A stretch of DNA of 13,853 nucleotides from Verrucomicrobiales bacterium (GTDB lineage Bacteria; Verrucomicrobiota; Verrucomicrobiia; Verrucomicrobiales; DEV007), in assembly GCA_013911195.1 (NCBI GenBank), contig JACETS010000053.1:1-13853 (forward strand), given 5' to 3'. Both the position numbers and the translations under genes were made by a program. The notes under the pieces are model-generated. The model made no database searches. It was not told where the DNA came from and was given only the letters and a program-made list of their open reading frames with translations. This document shows, one piece after another, positions 7,004 to 13,853 of the stretch. The first letter of the stretch is position 1, and each line of letters starts with the position of its first letter.

Positions 7004-8521
7004 TTACTCAAGCTCAATGCTCGCAGGAGGTTTTGTAGATATATCATAAAATACTCTGTTAATTCCTGATACATTATTGAGTATTTCATTGGAAATCTTC
7101 CTTAAAAGCTCAGGTGGAAGTTCTACCCAGTCCGCAGTCATTGCATCCTCACTAATGACCGCTCTTAGAGAAACTGCCCATTCATAGGAACGTTCATCGC
7201 CCTTGACTCCAACAGTTTTAATAGGAAGCAATCCACAATAGGCCTGCCATACTTTATCGTACCATCCACTTTCCTTAAGGTGCTTTATAAAAATGGCGTC
7301 TCCTTCACGAACAATATTGAGTTTATCCTTCGTGACTTCACCTGGAATTCTCACGCCTAGACCTGGTCCGGGGAAAGGGTGTCTATATAAAATATCTCTC
7401 GGAATATTAAAACTTTCACCAAGATCCCTAACCTCATCCTTAAAAAGTTCGGCTAAAGGCTCAATGACCTTACCTTCTGCTTGTAGATCTAGGATTTTTT
7501 GAACTCGGTTGTGATGAGTTTTAATGGTGGAGGCGATAGAGCCGCTGGTGGCGCTTTCAATAACGTCAGGATAAAGAGTTCCCTGAGCCAACAGCTCAAC
7601 GTTGTCAGCTGCACCAAAAAACACTTCAACAAATAGATCACCTATCCTTTTACGTTTCTCCTCAGGATCACTGACCCCAGATATAGCCTCCAAAAATTCT
7701 TTAGATGCATCGATGACCTCAATATCAACACCCAGTTCCTTAAACTGAGATACCACCTCGGCCGTTTCATCTTTTCTCATTAAACCATTATCGACATAAA
7801 TGGCTCTTAGTTTAGTGTCGGCCTGATGCAATAAAACAGCCAACACAGTTGAATCCACTCCTCCAGAAACTCCACAAACGACTTCCCTGCCCGCGACTTC
7901 TTCTTTTACTTTTTGAATCAACTCATCTCTAAATGATTCAATTCTAAAGCCAGGTTCTTCCTCAACCATTGATAAGAAATTTTCCAAGACAAGCTTACCT
8001 TCATGACTATGTGTCACCTCAGGATGAAACTGTATACCAAACATTTTTTCAGATAATTGAATCGCAACTGGTACCTTGTCTTCATTCGTTCCAATAACAC
8101 TGGCACCTTCGGGTAACTGCGTGCAAGTATCAGAATGGCTCATCCATATCTGAGAGGACTCACTTAACCCTTTAAACAACAGTGAATCATTACAAGGGTG
8201 TAAAGAAGCGGGTCCATATTCACGAGTTTCTCCTGGCTGAACAATCCCCCCATTCTTTTTGTTAAGTAATTGCATCCCATAGCAGATTCCGAGAACAGGG
8301 ATATCTAAACTCTTTAAATAATCCAGATCAATATCAGGTGCATCGGGATCTGAAACGCTCCTAGGTCCACCAGATAATATAATTCCTTTGGGCGAACAGG
8401 ATTTAAGTTCGCTTGGATTATAAAGCTTAGCAAAATAGCCACACTCTCTAAGGCGCCGAACGATCAACTGCGTGTACTGAGATCCGAAATCAACAACTTG
8501 AATTTGAGGGTCATTATCCAT
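7004..8521 (-). CDS. guaA: GMP synthase (glutamine-hydrolysing)
   Basis: The 505-residue protein is full length for bacterial GuaA. It aminates XMP to GMP using ATP and the amide of glutamine. The N-terminal class I glutamine amidotransferase (about 7-190) has nucleophile C80 (GICYGMQ) and the H166/E168 pair (QFHPEV). The ATP pyrophosphatase domain (about 195-390) has the P-loop SGGVDS (219-224). The dimerisation domain contains RHPFPGPGLGVRIPGE (380-395) and ends in the characteristic RVFYDISTKPPASIELE. All key residues are intact. ATG 8521 has no Shine-Dalgarno sequence (AATTAAAAG precedes it). It begins 44 bases after the guaB stop on the same strand, the standard guaBA order. It supplies GMP for nucleic acids and for GTP, including (p)ppGpp. 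Confidence 0.98.
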   Translation of the reverse strand: MDNDPQIQVVDFGSQYTQLIVRRLRECGYFAKLYNPSELKSCSPKGIILSGGPRSVSDPDAPDIDLDYLKSLDIPVLGICYGMQLLNKKNGGIVQPGETREYGPASLHPCNDSLLFKGLSESSQIWMSHSDTCTQLPEGASVIGTNEDKVPVAIQLSEKMFGIQFHPEVTHSHEGKLVLENFLSMVEEEPGFRIESFRDELIQKVKEEVAGREVVCGVSGGVDSTVLAVLLHQADTKLRAIYVDNGLMRKDETAEVVSQFKELGVDIEVIDASKEFLEAISGVSDPEEKRKRIGDLFVEVFFGAADNVELLAQGTLYPDVIESATSGSIASTIKTHHNRVQKILDLQAEGKVIEPLAELFKDEVRDLGESFNIPRDILYRHPFPGPGLGVRIPGEVTKDKLNIVREGDAIFIKHLKESGWYDKVWQAYCGLLPIKTVGVKGDERSYEWAVSLRAVISEDAMTADWVELPPELLRKISNEILNNVSGINRVFYDISTKPPASIELE

Positions 8522-8565
8522 CTTTTAATTATTATATTAGAAAGTTTTTACGATAATAATGAGAT

Positions 8566-10026
8566 TCAATCCAAAGATTGATAATTAATTGGCTCTTCGG
8601 TAACAACAATGTCATGAGGGTGGCTTTCCTTCAGACCGCCCGATGTGATTCTTGTGAACTCAGCTTTCGATCTTAGCTCTTCAAGATTTTCCGCCCCAAC
8701 GTAGCCCATTCCTGATCGGAGTCCCCCAACAAGTTGAAATATCATATCTGCCAATCGTCCACGATAAGGTACCCTAGCTTCAACCCCCTCAGCCACTAAC
8801 TTTCCAGATGCATTTTGCCCATACCTGTCACTTGAGCCCTTTCTCATGGCTTTAACTGAGCCCATTCCACGATACTCCTTAAATGTTCTTCCCTGCCAGT
8901 TAACCATGGCTCCGGGTGATTCTCGTGTACCCGCAAGCAATGAACCCAGCATCACTAAATCCGCACCAGCCGCCAACGCTTTTACAATATCTCCTGAGTA
9001 CCTTATGCCTCCATCGGCTATTACCGTAACGCCATTTGGCCTGCATACTTCGGCTACATTTTGCACGGCACTAAATTGAGGCATGCCAACACCAGATATG
9101 ACCCTTGTCGTACAAATTGATCCAGGTCCAACTCCAACCTTTACGGCACTCACTCCTGCCTCCATTAAATCTTTTGCCCCTTCTGCGGTGACTACATTAC
9201 CAGCAACAACGGGTACATTAGCACTATTCCCAGTGAGATTACCGACAACATCCAATACCCTTGAGGTGTGACCAGTAGCCGCATCAATGAATAATGCGTC
9301 TGCACCCGAATCAATCATAGCTTGAGCTCTATCAATAGCATCGTCACCCACTCCAATGGCTGCCCCCACCCTCAGTTGACCATTTTGATCCTTGGCTGCA
9401 CTCGTATACCTTTGCCTAATCTCGATATCCTTTGTCGTGATCATTCCCGTCAACTTACCTTTGTCATCCACAAGTGGCAGCTTTTCCAATCGATGAGTAT
9501 AAAGGGTCTCTCTCGCCTCTTGATGAGAAACGTTTTCCAAGGCAGAAATGACTTTGTCTCTAGGGGTCATCATCTGACTCACTTCTATTGACTCATCTTC
9601 AACACACCAGGTGTCCCTATTGGTGACCATTCCCACCAAATTGCCTTCATCATCAACCACTGGAAATCCGGAGACGCCATTTTCATTCATGATTGAATGT
9701 AATTCTCCTAAAGTGGTATTACCTTTAACTGATATAGGGTTCTTAATAATGGTGTTCTCTGACCTTTTTACTTTTTTTACAAAAGAAGCCTGCTCTTTAA
9801 TTGGGCAATTTCTATGAATGACTCCCATTCCCCCTTCTCTCGCCAATGCTATCGCCAATTCTGCCTCGGTAACCGTGTCCATTGCAGAAGAAATAACTGG
9901 AATATTAAGGTTAATGGCTCCAGCTAATACAGACCCTATGTTAGCATCAGAGGGTAAAATTGAACTCTTCTTAGGAACAAGAAGAACATCATCAAAACTT
10001 AAACCTAATTTAAAGTCTTCTGCCAT
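8566..10026 (-). CDS. guaB: Inosine-5'-monophosphate dehydrogenase
   Basis: IMPDH oxidises IMP to XMP with NAD+, the first committed step to GMP. From the ATG at 10026 the protein is 486 residues, the usual length, and begins MAEDFKLGLSFDDVLLVPKK as in homologues. Two CBS domains (about 93-205) are inserted in the TIM barrel. The catalytic C305 lies in GPGSICTTR (300-308), IADGG (336-340) precedes the phosphate-binding region, and the flap has SSDRYG (398-403) with the catalytic R401. An in-frame ATG at 10044 and a TTG at 10059 would add 6 or 11 residues (MHTLLR and MLVGA before it) with no family support, so I chose 10026. No candidate has a Shine-Dalgarno sequence. ATG 10026 and ATG 10044 lie within opposite arms of an inverted repeat (see 10021-10048). 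The gene follows the ROK kinase gene and precedes guaA. Confidence 0.97.
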   Translation of the reverse strand: MAEDFKLGLSFDDVLLVPKKSSILPSDANIGSVLAGAINLNIPVISSAMDTVTEAELAIALAREGGMGVIHRNCPIKEQASFVKKVKRSENTIIKNPISVKGNTTLGELHSIMNENGVSGFPVVDDEGNLVGMVTNRDTWCVEDESIEVSQMMTPRDKVISALENVSHQEARETLYTHRLEKLPLVDDKGKLTGMITTKDIEIRQRYTSAAKDQNGQLRVGAAIGVGDDAIDRAQAMIDSGADALFIDAATGHTSRVLDVVGNLTGNSANVPVVAGNVVTAEGAKDLMEAGVSAVKVGVGPGSICTTRVISGVGMPQFSAVQNVAEVCRPNGVTVIADGGIRYSGDIVKALAAGADLVMLGSLLAGTRESPGAMVNWQGRTFKEYRGMGSVKAMRKGSSDRYGQNASGKLVAEGVEARVPYRGRLADMIFQLVGGLRSGMGYVGAENLEELRSKAEFTRITSGGLKESHPHDIVVTEEPINYQSLD

Positions 10027-10048
10027 GCGCAATAATGTGTGCATGGCA
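10021..10048. promoter_or_regulatory. Perfect 8-bp inverted repeat over the guaB start region
   Basis: TGCCATGC (10021-10028) and GCATGGCA (10041-10048) are perfect reverse complements separated by 12 bases. In the guaB mRNA, ATG 10044 falls in the 5' arm and ATG 10026 in the 3' arm. A hairpin would sequester the probable start codon; as DNA the palindrome could be a dimeric-repressor site. The sequence shows the symmetry; regulation is inference. Confidence 0.4.
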
Positions 10049-10100
10049 CCAACAAGCAAGTAAATACTCGAAAAAAATCAATTTTGCTTAAAGATTAATT

Positions 10101-11066
10101 CTATTTATTGGCCAATGCATAAGCTGCAGCCCCAGCGGCAACTGCCAAATCTCCCATCTCCGCGACTTTAAAGGAAACCGATTCAGCGAGTGCCTTCGAA
10201 CCATAATTTTGCACTGATTCATTGAGCCCATCCATATAAAGATGAGGCATTTTTTCTACTAGGCCTCCACCTAATACGACTACTTCGGGAGCTAATAACT
10301 CGACAACGCTAGTCACCCCAATTCCTAAGTAATGAATACTTCTATTCATCACATCGAGGATTTTATCTTCACCGGCTTCAATTGATTTTTTAATGACCCC
10401 GCTTTTGACCTTTTTGATATCCGTACCCGCCGTATCCATAATTGATTTCGCATTCCCTCTTGAAGCCTCTATCGAGCAAGCTGATGCGATCCCCAAACGC
10501 CCGCACAATAACTCCAAGGCGACGGGCTCATGGAGATCCCCCTCCAAAGTTGATCCCAACATTCTAAATCTCCCAAACTCCATACAGGAGGCTTTCTTGC
10601 CTCGAAGTATTTTACCATCATAAACAAAACCACCTCCTACACCAGTTCCTGGGAAAACCCCAAATACGGAATACGCACCCTTGGCCGCACCTAAATGATA
10701 TTCACCGAAAGTGCCAGCATCAACATCATTCAAAACTACCACGTTCTTGCCAATCTTTTTAGAGAGGTATTTCCCAATATTGACGTCATTCCAACCCAGA
10801 TTTGCAGCTTCCTTTAAAATCCCTTCACTAAAATCAACCACTCCTGGACAACCTATACCACAAGAGGCTATCTCATTTTTTGAGACTCCTGCGGAATCCA
10901 ATGCGGACTCTATGGTATTCCATATCCTCTTAAGACCAGCCTTAGATCCACGATGACCTTCAGTCGGCACTCTTGATGAAGCCAACACGTCAAAGTTTTT
11001 ATCAAAGACGACAGCCATAATTTTAGTGCCACCTAAGTCAATTCCTATGGATATATTTTTAGCCAT
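10101..11066 (-). CDS. ROK family sugar kinase (glucokinase-like), lacking the ROK zinc motif
   Basis: The 321-residue actin-fold sugar kinase has the N-terminal phosphate-1 motif IGIDLGGTKIMAVVFD (7-22). The catalytic base is D114 (VVLNDVDAGTFGEYHLGAAKG from 110). The glycine-rich phosphate-2 loop is PGTGVGGG (139-146), and a C-terminal adenosine-binding segment VVVLGGGLVEKMP spans 262-274. It should phosphorylate a hexose such as glucose, or possibly N-acetylmannosamine or fructose, with ATP or another phosphoryl donor. The usual ROK zinc site is missing: the ExGH histidine is R166 in MEFGR (162-166) and no CxCGxxGCxE follows. Actinobacterial polyphosphate glucokinases are ROK members that also lack this site, and the gene lies 72 bases downstream of ppk on the same strand, so polyphosphate as donor is a testable idea. 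ATG 11066 has no Shine-Dalgarno sequence. It is probably co-transcribed with ppk and guaB. Confidence 0.9.
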   Translation of the reverse strand: MAKNISIGIDLGGTKIMAVVFDKNFDVLASSRVPTEGHRGSKAGLKRIWNTIESALDSAGVSKNEIASCGIGCPGVVDFSEGILKEAANLGWNDVNIGKYLSKKIGKNVVVLNDVDAGTFGEYHLGAAKGAYSVFGVFPGTGVGGGFVYDGKILRGKKASCMEFGRFRMLGSTLEGDLHEPVALELLCGRLGIASACSIEASRGNAKSIMDTAGTDIKKVKSGVIKKSIEAGEDKILDVMNRSIHYLGIGVTSVVELLAPEVVVLGGGLVEKMPHLYMDGLNESVQNYGSKALAESVSFKVAEMGDLAVAAGAAAYALANK

Positions 11067-11138
11067 TAATTTTTTAATTGATGCTGACTTTTTAGTTGTA
11101 TTGAAGCAATCAAAATTGAGGAAAGATTCACTTTAAAC

Positions 11139-13256
11139 TTAAACAGCGGTTCCAAACTTTTTTGTTTTGGGCTTGTGCGGAGAAAAAGTATCATCAGATA
11201 TTGTTGCTATCTTTCCTGAATTTTTGACAGCACTTCTATGAAAATAGATTTGAGCTCTTATTTTTTTGGAACCCTTAGAAGGATTGCTCCGGATATAAGT
11301 TCCATCAGATTCAAGTACATAAGATTGGGTGTTGTCTTTAAGGCTAATCTTAAGAATTTCTTGAAGCTTATTTTTTGAATCTGCATCTTTCACTTCAACC
11401 GCCAATTCAACTCTACGATCAAAACTACGCTCCATAAGATCAGCACTAGAAATATAAATCTTTGGTTTGCCATTATTGTGAAATGAAAAAATTCTCGAGT
11501 GTTCCAAATATCGGTCAACGATACTGGTCACTTTGATGTTCTTGCTGATTTTTTTAAGATCAGGCTGAAGGCAACAAACCCCACGCACGTTAAGTCTTAT
11601 CTTAACCCCCGCATAGGAAGCCCTGTATAGAGCAGTGATAATAGAACTGTCTTGCAGGCTATTAACTTTAATGTCAATCCGAGCCTCTTTGCCATTCTCT
11701 GCATTATCAATTTCCACGTCAATTAAATCCATTATCCGCTCACGTAGATGGAAAGGGGCCACGGTGAGGTTTTTCAACGAAACCAACTTTGATCCACCTG
11801 TTAATGCATTAAAAAATGAAGCCGCCTCGTAGCCATATTTTCTTCTACAAGTCATATAACTTATGTCGGTGTATAGGCCTGCCGTGATTTCATTGTAGTT
11901 GCCTGTTCCAAAATGGACATACCTTTTCAATTCACCACCCTCATTACGCACGACCAGAGTAACCTTAGAGTGAGTTTTCAAACCCTTGACCCCATATATA
12001 ATTTGAACTCCTGCCCTTTCTAATTCTTCAGCCCTTTCAAGATTTCGAGCCTCATCAAATCTTGCTTTTAGCTCAACAACGACCGTTACTTGCTTACCAT
12101 TCTCGGCCGCTTTAATCAGCGAGCTAATGACCCGGCTGTTTTTGGCAGTTCTATACAATGTTTGCTTTATCGCCAGGACTTTTGGATCTTTTGCGGCCTG
12201 CTCAATAAATTCTAATACTGGCTCAAAGCTGTCATAAGGATGATGAAGTAACATGTCCCTATTCGAAAGGCTCTTAAAAATATTATCACCAGGCTTCCAA
12301 TCCTTTGGAAGCATTGGATTCCAAGGCTCATTCTGAAGGTGTTCGAATCCCTTTGTAGATGAAAGCTCAATAAAATCACCAAAGCCCAAAGGCAAACTCG
12401 TTGAATAGACCTGGCTCGGCGTGGCTCCAACAAGATCCTTCAATCTTCTCGATAAATTTCGATTGAATCCTTCCTCCATATCCAATCTTACGCATTCGCT
12501 TATTTTTCTCTCAGCTAAGACAGCCCCCATCTCTTTAGCAAGATCGTGAGCCCCTTCCTCTTCAAGAGAAATTTCAGCATTTCTAGTTAAACGAAATAGA
12601 CCTGCATTCTTAACAATCTCATCAGGAAAAATATGACCTATAAAATTTATTAAAACATCCTCAATAAGGATAAATTTTGAGTCGTTCGTTTCAGGCAACC
12701 AAATAAACCTAGAAACATTTGATGGTATAGGAACGAGGGCATGCCGCATAGAATCTTTAGACTCTGTAGAACCAACCTCGCATATCGCCGATAATGAAAG
12801 ACTAGGAATTTCATTTTTTCTGTCACTTTCAGCAAGTACAATAGGCGTTAAGAGTGGCATAATACTCTCAACGAAATATTCAGCAACATAATCAATTTGC
12901 GTCGAATCCAGCTGATCAATGGAAACCCTAGAAATCCCCTCATTATTTAGTTCAGGCATGAGTTCCTGATAAAAACAATCCTCTATCTCACCCAACATAA
13001 TTTTAACTCTTTGCCTTACTAGGGTGATTTGTTGAGACGGTGTCAATCCCGCTGGGTCAGGCTTCCTTTTCCGAGCAGAGCGCAATATTTCAAGACCACC
13101 GACTCTTACCATAAAAAATTCATCAAGGTTTGAAAAAGCGATAGACAAGAACTTAAGCCTTTCCATTAAAGGCAAATCATTCCTTCTAGCCTCATTCAAA
13201 ACCCTTTGATTAAACTCCAACCAACTGAGTTCTCTGTTTATGTATGGAATTTCCAT
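11139..13256 (-). CDS. ppk: Polyphosphate kinase 1
   Basis: The 705-residue PPK1 reversibly transfers the ATP gamma-phosphate to long-chain polyphosphate. The N-terminal domain starts with the hallmark YINRELSWLEFNQRVLNEA (5-23) and FLSIAFSNLDEFFMVRVGG (36-54). The two phospholipase-D-like C-terminal domains carry the catalytic histidines. H429 in GLKTHSKV is the autophosphorylated residue equivalent to E. coli H435, and H586 lies in YLEHSRIF. KQTLYRTAKNSRV (364-376), YVHFGTGNYNE (446-456), VRGVCCLQP (557-565) and SSADLMERSFDRRVELAVEV (603-622) are further family blocks. A Lys/Ser-rich tail (about 655-705) extends past the core and may be disordered. ATG 13256 begins right at the conserved N-terminus; GAGAT precedes it, a weak Shine-Dalgarno at best. 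It is the first gene of the minus-strand run towards guaBA and has a PHO-box-like repeat upstream. Confidence 0.98.
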   Translation of the reverse strand: MEIPYINRELSWLEFNQRVLNEARRNDLPLMERLKFLSIAFSNLDEFFMVRVGGLEILRSARKRKPDPAGLTPSQQITLVRQRVKIMLGEIEDCFYQELMPELNNEGISRVSIDQLDSTQIDYVAEYFVESIMPLLTPIVLAESDRKNEIPSLSLSAICEVGSTESKDSMRHALVPIPSNVSRFIWLPETNDSKFILIEDVLINFIGHIFPDEIVKNAGLFRLTRNAEISLEEEGAHDLAKEMGAVLAERKISECVRLDMEEGFNRNLSRRLKDLVGATPSQVYSTSLPLGFGDFIELSSTKGFEHLQNEPWNPMLPKDWKPGDNIFKSLSNRDMLLHHPYDSFEPVLEFIEQAAKDPKVLAIKQTLYRTAKNSRVISSLIKAAENGKQVTVVVELKARFDEARNLERAEELERAGVQIIYGVKGLKTHSKVTLVVRNEGGELKRYVHFGTGNYNEITAGLYTDISYMTCRRKYGYEAASFFNALTGGSKLVSLKNLTVAPFHLRERIMDLIDVEIDNAENGKEARIDIKVNSLQDSSIITALYRASYAGVKIRLNVRGVCCLQPDLKKISKNIKVTSIVDRYLEHSRIFSFHNNGKPKIYISSADLMERSFDRRVELAVEVKDADSKNKLQEILKISLKDNTQSYVLESDGTYIRSNPSKGSKKIRAQIYFHRSAVKNSGKIATISDDTFSPHKPKTKKFGTAV

Positions 13257-13329
13257 TATCTCAACGAACTCTGATTTTTACACAGATGATTGAATCCGGA
13301 AATAAGTTTTTAAAAAAAATACTTTTTAT

Positions 13330-13347
13330 GTGACGCAGTTGTAACAA
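13330..13347 (-). promoter_or_regulatory. PHO-box-like direct repeat upstream of ppk
   Basis: Read on the minus strand, TTGTTAC (13347-13341) and GCGTCAC (13336-13330) are separated by four bases, the 7+4+7 geometry of a PhoB box. Against YTGTCAY the halves match 6/7 and 5/7. The site ends 73 bases before the ppk start codon, and A/T-rich sequence follows where a -10 box would lie. ppk is often in the Pho regulon in other bacteria. Only one pair of half-sites is seen, so this is suggestive. Confidence 0.35.
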
Positions 13348-13377
13348 ATGGAAATAATTTAAACGAATTACTTCAAA

Positions 13378-13853
13378 TTACTGAGTTTCAATATTCGAAA
13401 TCCTAATTATAGCATTAGGGTGATTATTTGAATCTTTATGCATGATATAAAGCATTTTGATCAATCCATCAGATGGATCAACTCCTGCAAAAAAACCACT
13501 AACCCTCTGAAAATCAGTAGCTAACAATGCGTGAGTAATGTCATCACCTTTTAAATCTTTTATTTTCAGTTCAAACCATTCTAGCTGATCACTCGTGAAT
13601 TTTTTGATTGGATCAACGGACTTGTAAATCTCAAACGTATATCTGGTTGCACTGTAGTCACTGAGAGCATCTAAAAATGGTGCCGCTATTCTAATTGGGT
13701 ACTGATAATTTTTTTGATTTGGGTATACAGAACTAAACTTAACGCCGGTATTTTCTCTTAATTCATTGTTTATAAAATACTTACAATTTCCTTTTTCTAG
13801 TAAATATTTTTCGTTTTTTAGATTATTAAATTGCTCATAGATTAATTTATCGC
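13378..13853 (-). CDS. Unrecognised protein, C-terminal part (5' truncated by window)
   Basis: An open minus-strand frame enters at 13851 and runs 157 codons to a TAA at 13378-13380; the start is beyond the right edge. I do not recognise the family. The visible part begins DKLIYEQFNNLKNEKYLLEK, looks like a mixed alpha/beta soluble domain, has no transmembrane segment, and ends in NAIIRISNIETQ. YPIRIAAPFLDALSDYS (about 51-67) and FAGVDPSDGLIKMLYIMHK (about 121-139) are its most structured-looking segments. Uninterrupted length and ordinary codon choice support real coding. The 121 bases between its stop and ppk hold the putative ppk promoter, so ppk is probably transcribed separately. An N-terminal signal peptide or domain may be missing from view. 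Confidence 0.7.
   Translation of the reverse strand, partial: DKLIYEQFNNLKNEKYLLEKGNCKYFINNELRENTGVKFSSVYPNQKNYQYPIRIAAPFLDALSDYSATRYTFEIYKSVDPIKKFTSDQLEWFELKIKDLKGDDITHALLATDFQRVSGFFAGVDPSDGLIKMLYIMHKDSNNHPNAIIRISNIETQ

Noticed and set aside
10027..10059. Extended guaB N-terminus from TTG at 10059 or ATG at 10044
   Set aside because: The extra 6-11 residues match nothing in IMPDH proteins, and the conserved N-terminus begins at the ATG at 10026. I could not exclude the ATG at 10044.
8846..10063. Four or five consecutive plus-strand ORFs of 60-90 codons opposite guaB
   Set aside because: They lie wholly antisense to the strongly conserved IMPDH frame, have no family resemblance and start without leaders. 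They are shadows of codon bias in guaB.
10027..10100. Purine or guanine riboswitch upstream of guaB
   Set aside because: The leader between the ROK stop and guaB is at most 74 bases and shows no purine-riboswitch core or three-way junction. Only the simple palindrome is present.
12212..12841. Two minus-strand ORFs of 63-73 codons inside ppk in another frame
   Set aside because: They overlap the conserved PPK1 coding frame completely and show no recognisable domain.

Overview
The window is bacterial, AT-rich (roughly 40% GC by eye) and gene-dense. It looks like ordinary chromosome rather than plasmid or phage. Hardly any gene has a recognisable Shine-Dalgarno sequence. AT richness, the sugar-acid-type enzymes (enolase superfamily, SMP-30, PhyH) and the serine/threonine-kinase-derived membrane protein suggest an environmental, probably marine, member of the Verrucomicrobiota (Opitutales/Puniceicoccales-like) or another PVC bacterium. 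This placement is inferred from gene content and protein style only. No rRNA or other marker is present to prove it.

Layout. Positions 1-241 (+) hold the 3' end of a LysM cell-wall-binding protein, followed by a small single-pass membrane protein (376-600, +). Convergent with these are an enolase-superfamily (mandelate racemase/muconate lactonizing) enzyme (666-2051, -) and an AI-2E/UPF0118 family permease (2089-3147, -). A phytanoyl-CoA dioxygenase-family Fe(II)/2-oxoglutarate enzyme (3295-4233, +) diverges from the permease. From 13256 down to 4248 is an unbroken minus-strand run, in transcription order: ppk1, a ROK sugar kinase, guaB, guaA, a large tail-anchored protein with two degenerate kinase-like domains, and an SMP-30/gluconolactonase. 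The right edge carries the C-terminal 157 codons of an unrecognised minus-strand protein (13378-13853).

How the genes may work together. guaB and guaA form the two-step IMP to XMP to GMP pathway. Upstream and co-directional are polyphosphate kinase and a ROK kinase that lacks the usual ROK zinc site, so the run could link polyphosphate, sugar phosphorylation and guanine-nucleotide supply. SMP-30 (lactone hydrolysis) and the enolase-superfamily enzyme (sugar-acid dehydration or racemisation) could be successive steps of sugar-acid catabolism, with the PhyH enzyme as an accessory oxygenase; they are not in one operon.

The main points for a second look are: an imperfect ~32-bp direct repeat flanking the small membrane protein, whose second copy is the 3' end of the enolase-superfamily gene and whose first copy encodes a matching C-terminal peptide; the double pseudokinase in the gua run; a PHO-box-like repeat upstream of ppk; and a perfect 8-bp inverted repeat over the guaB start region. 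I see no CRISPR array, insertion sequence, tRNA or rRNA. No gap between genes exceeds 300 bases.
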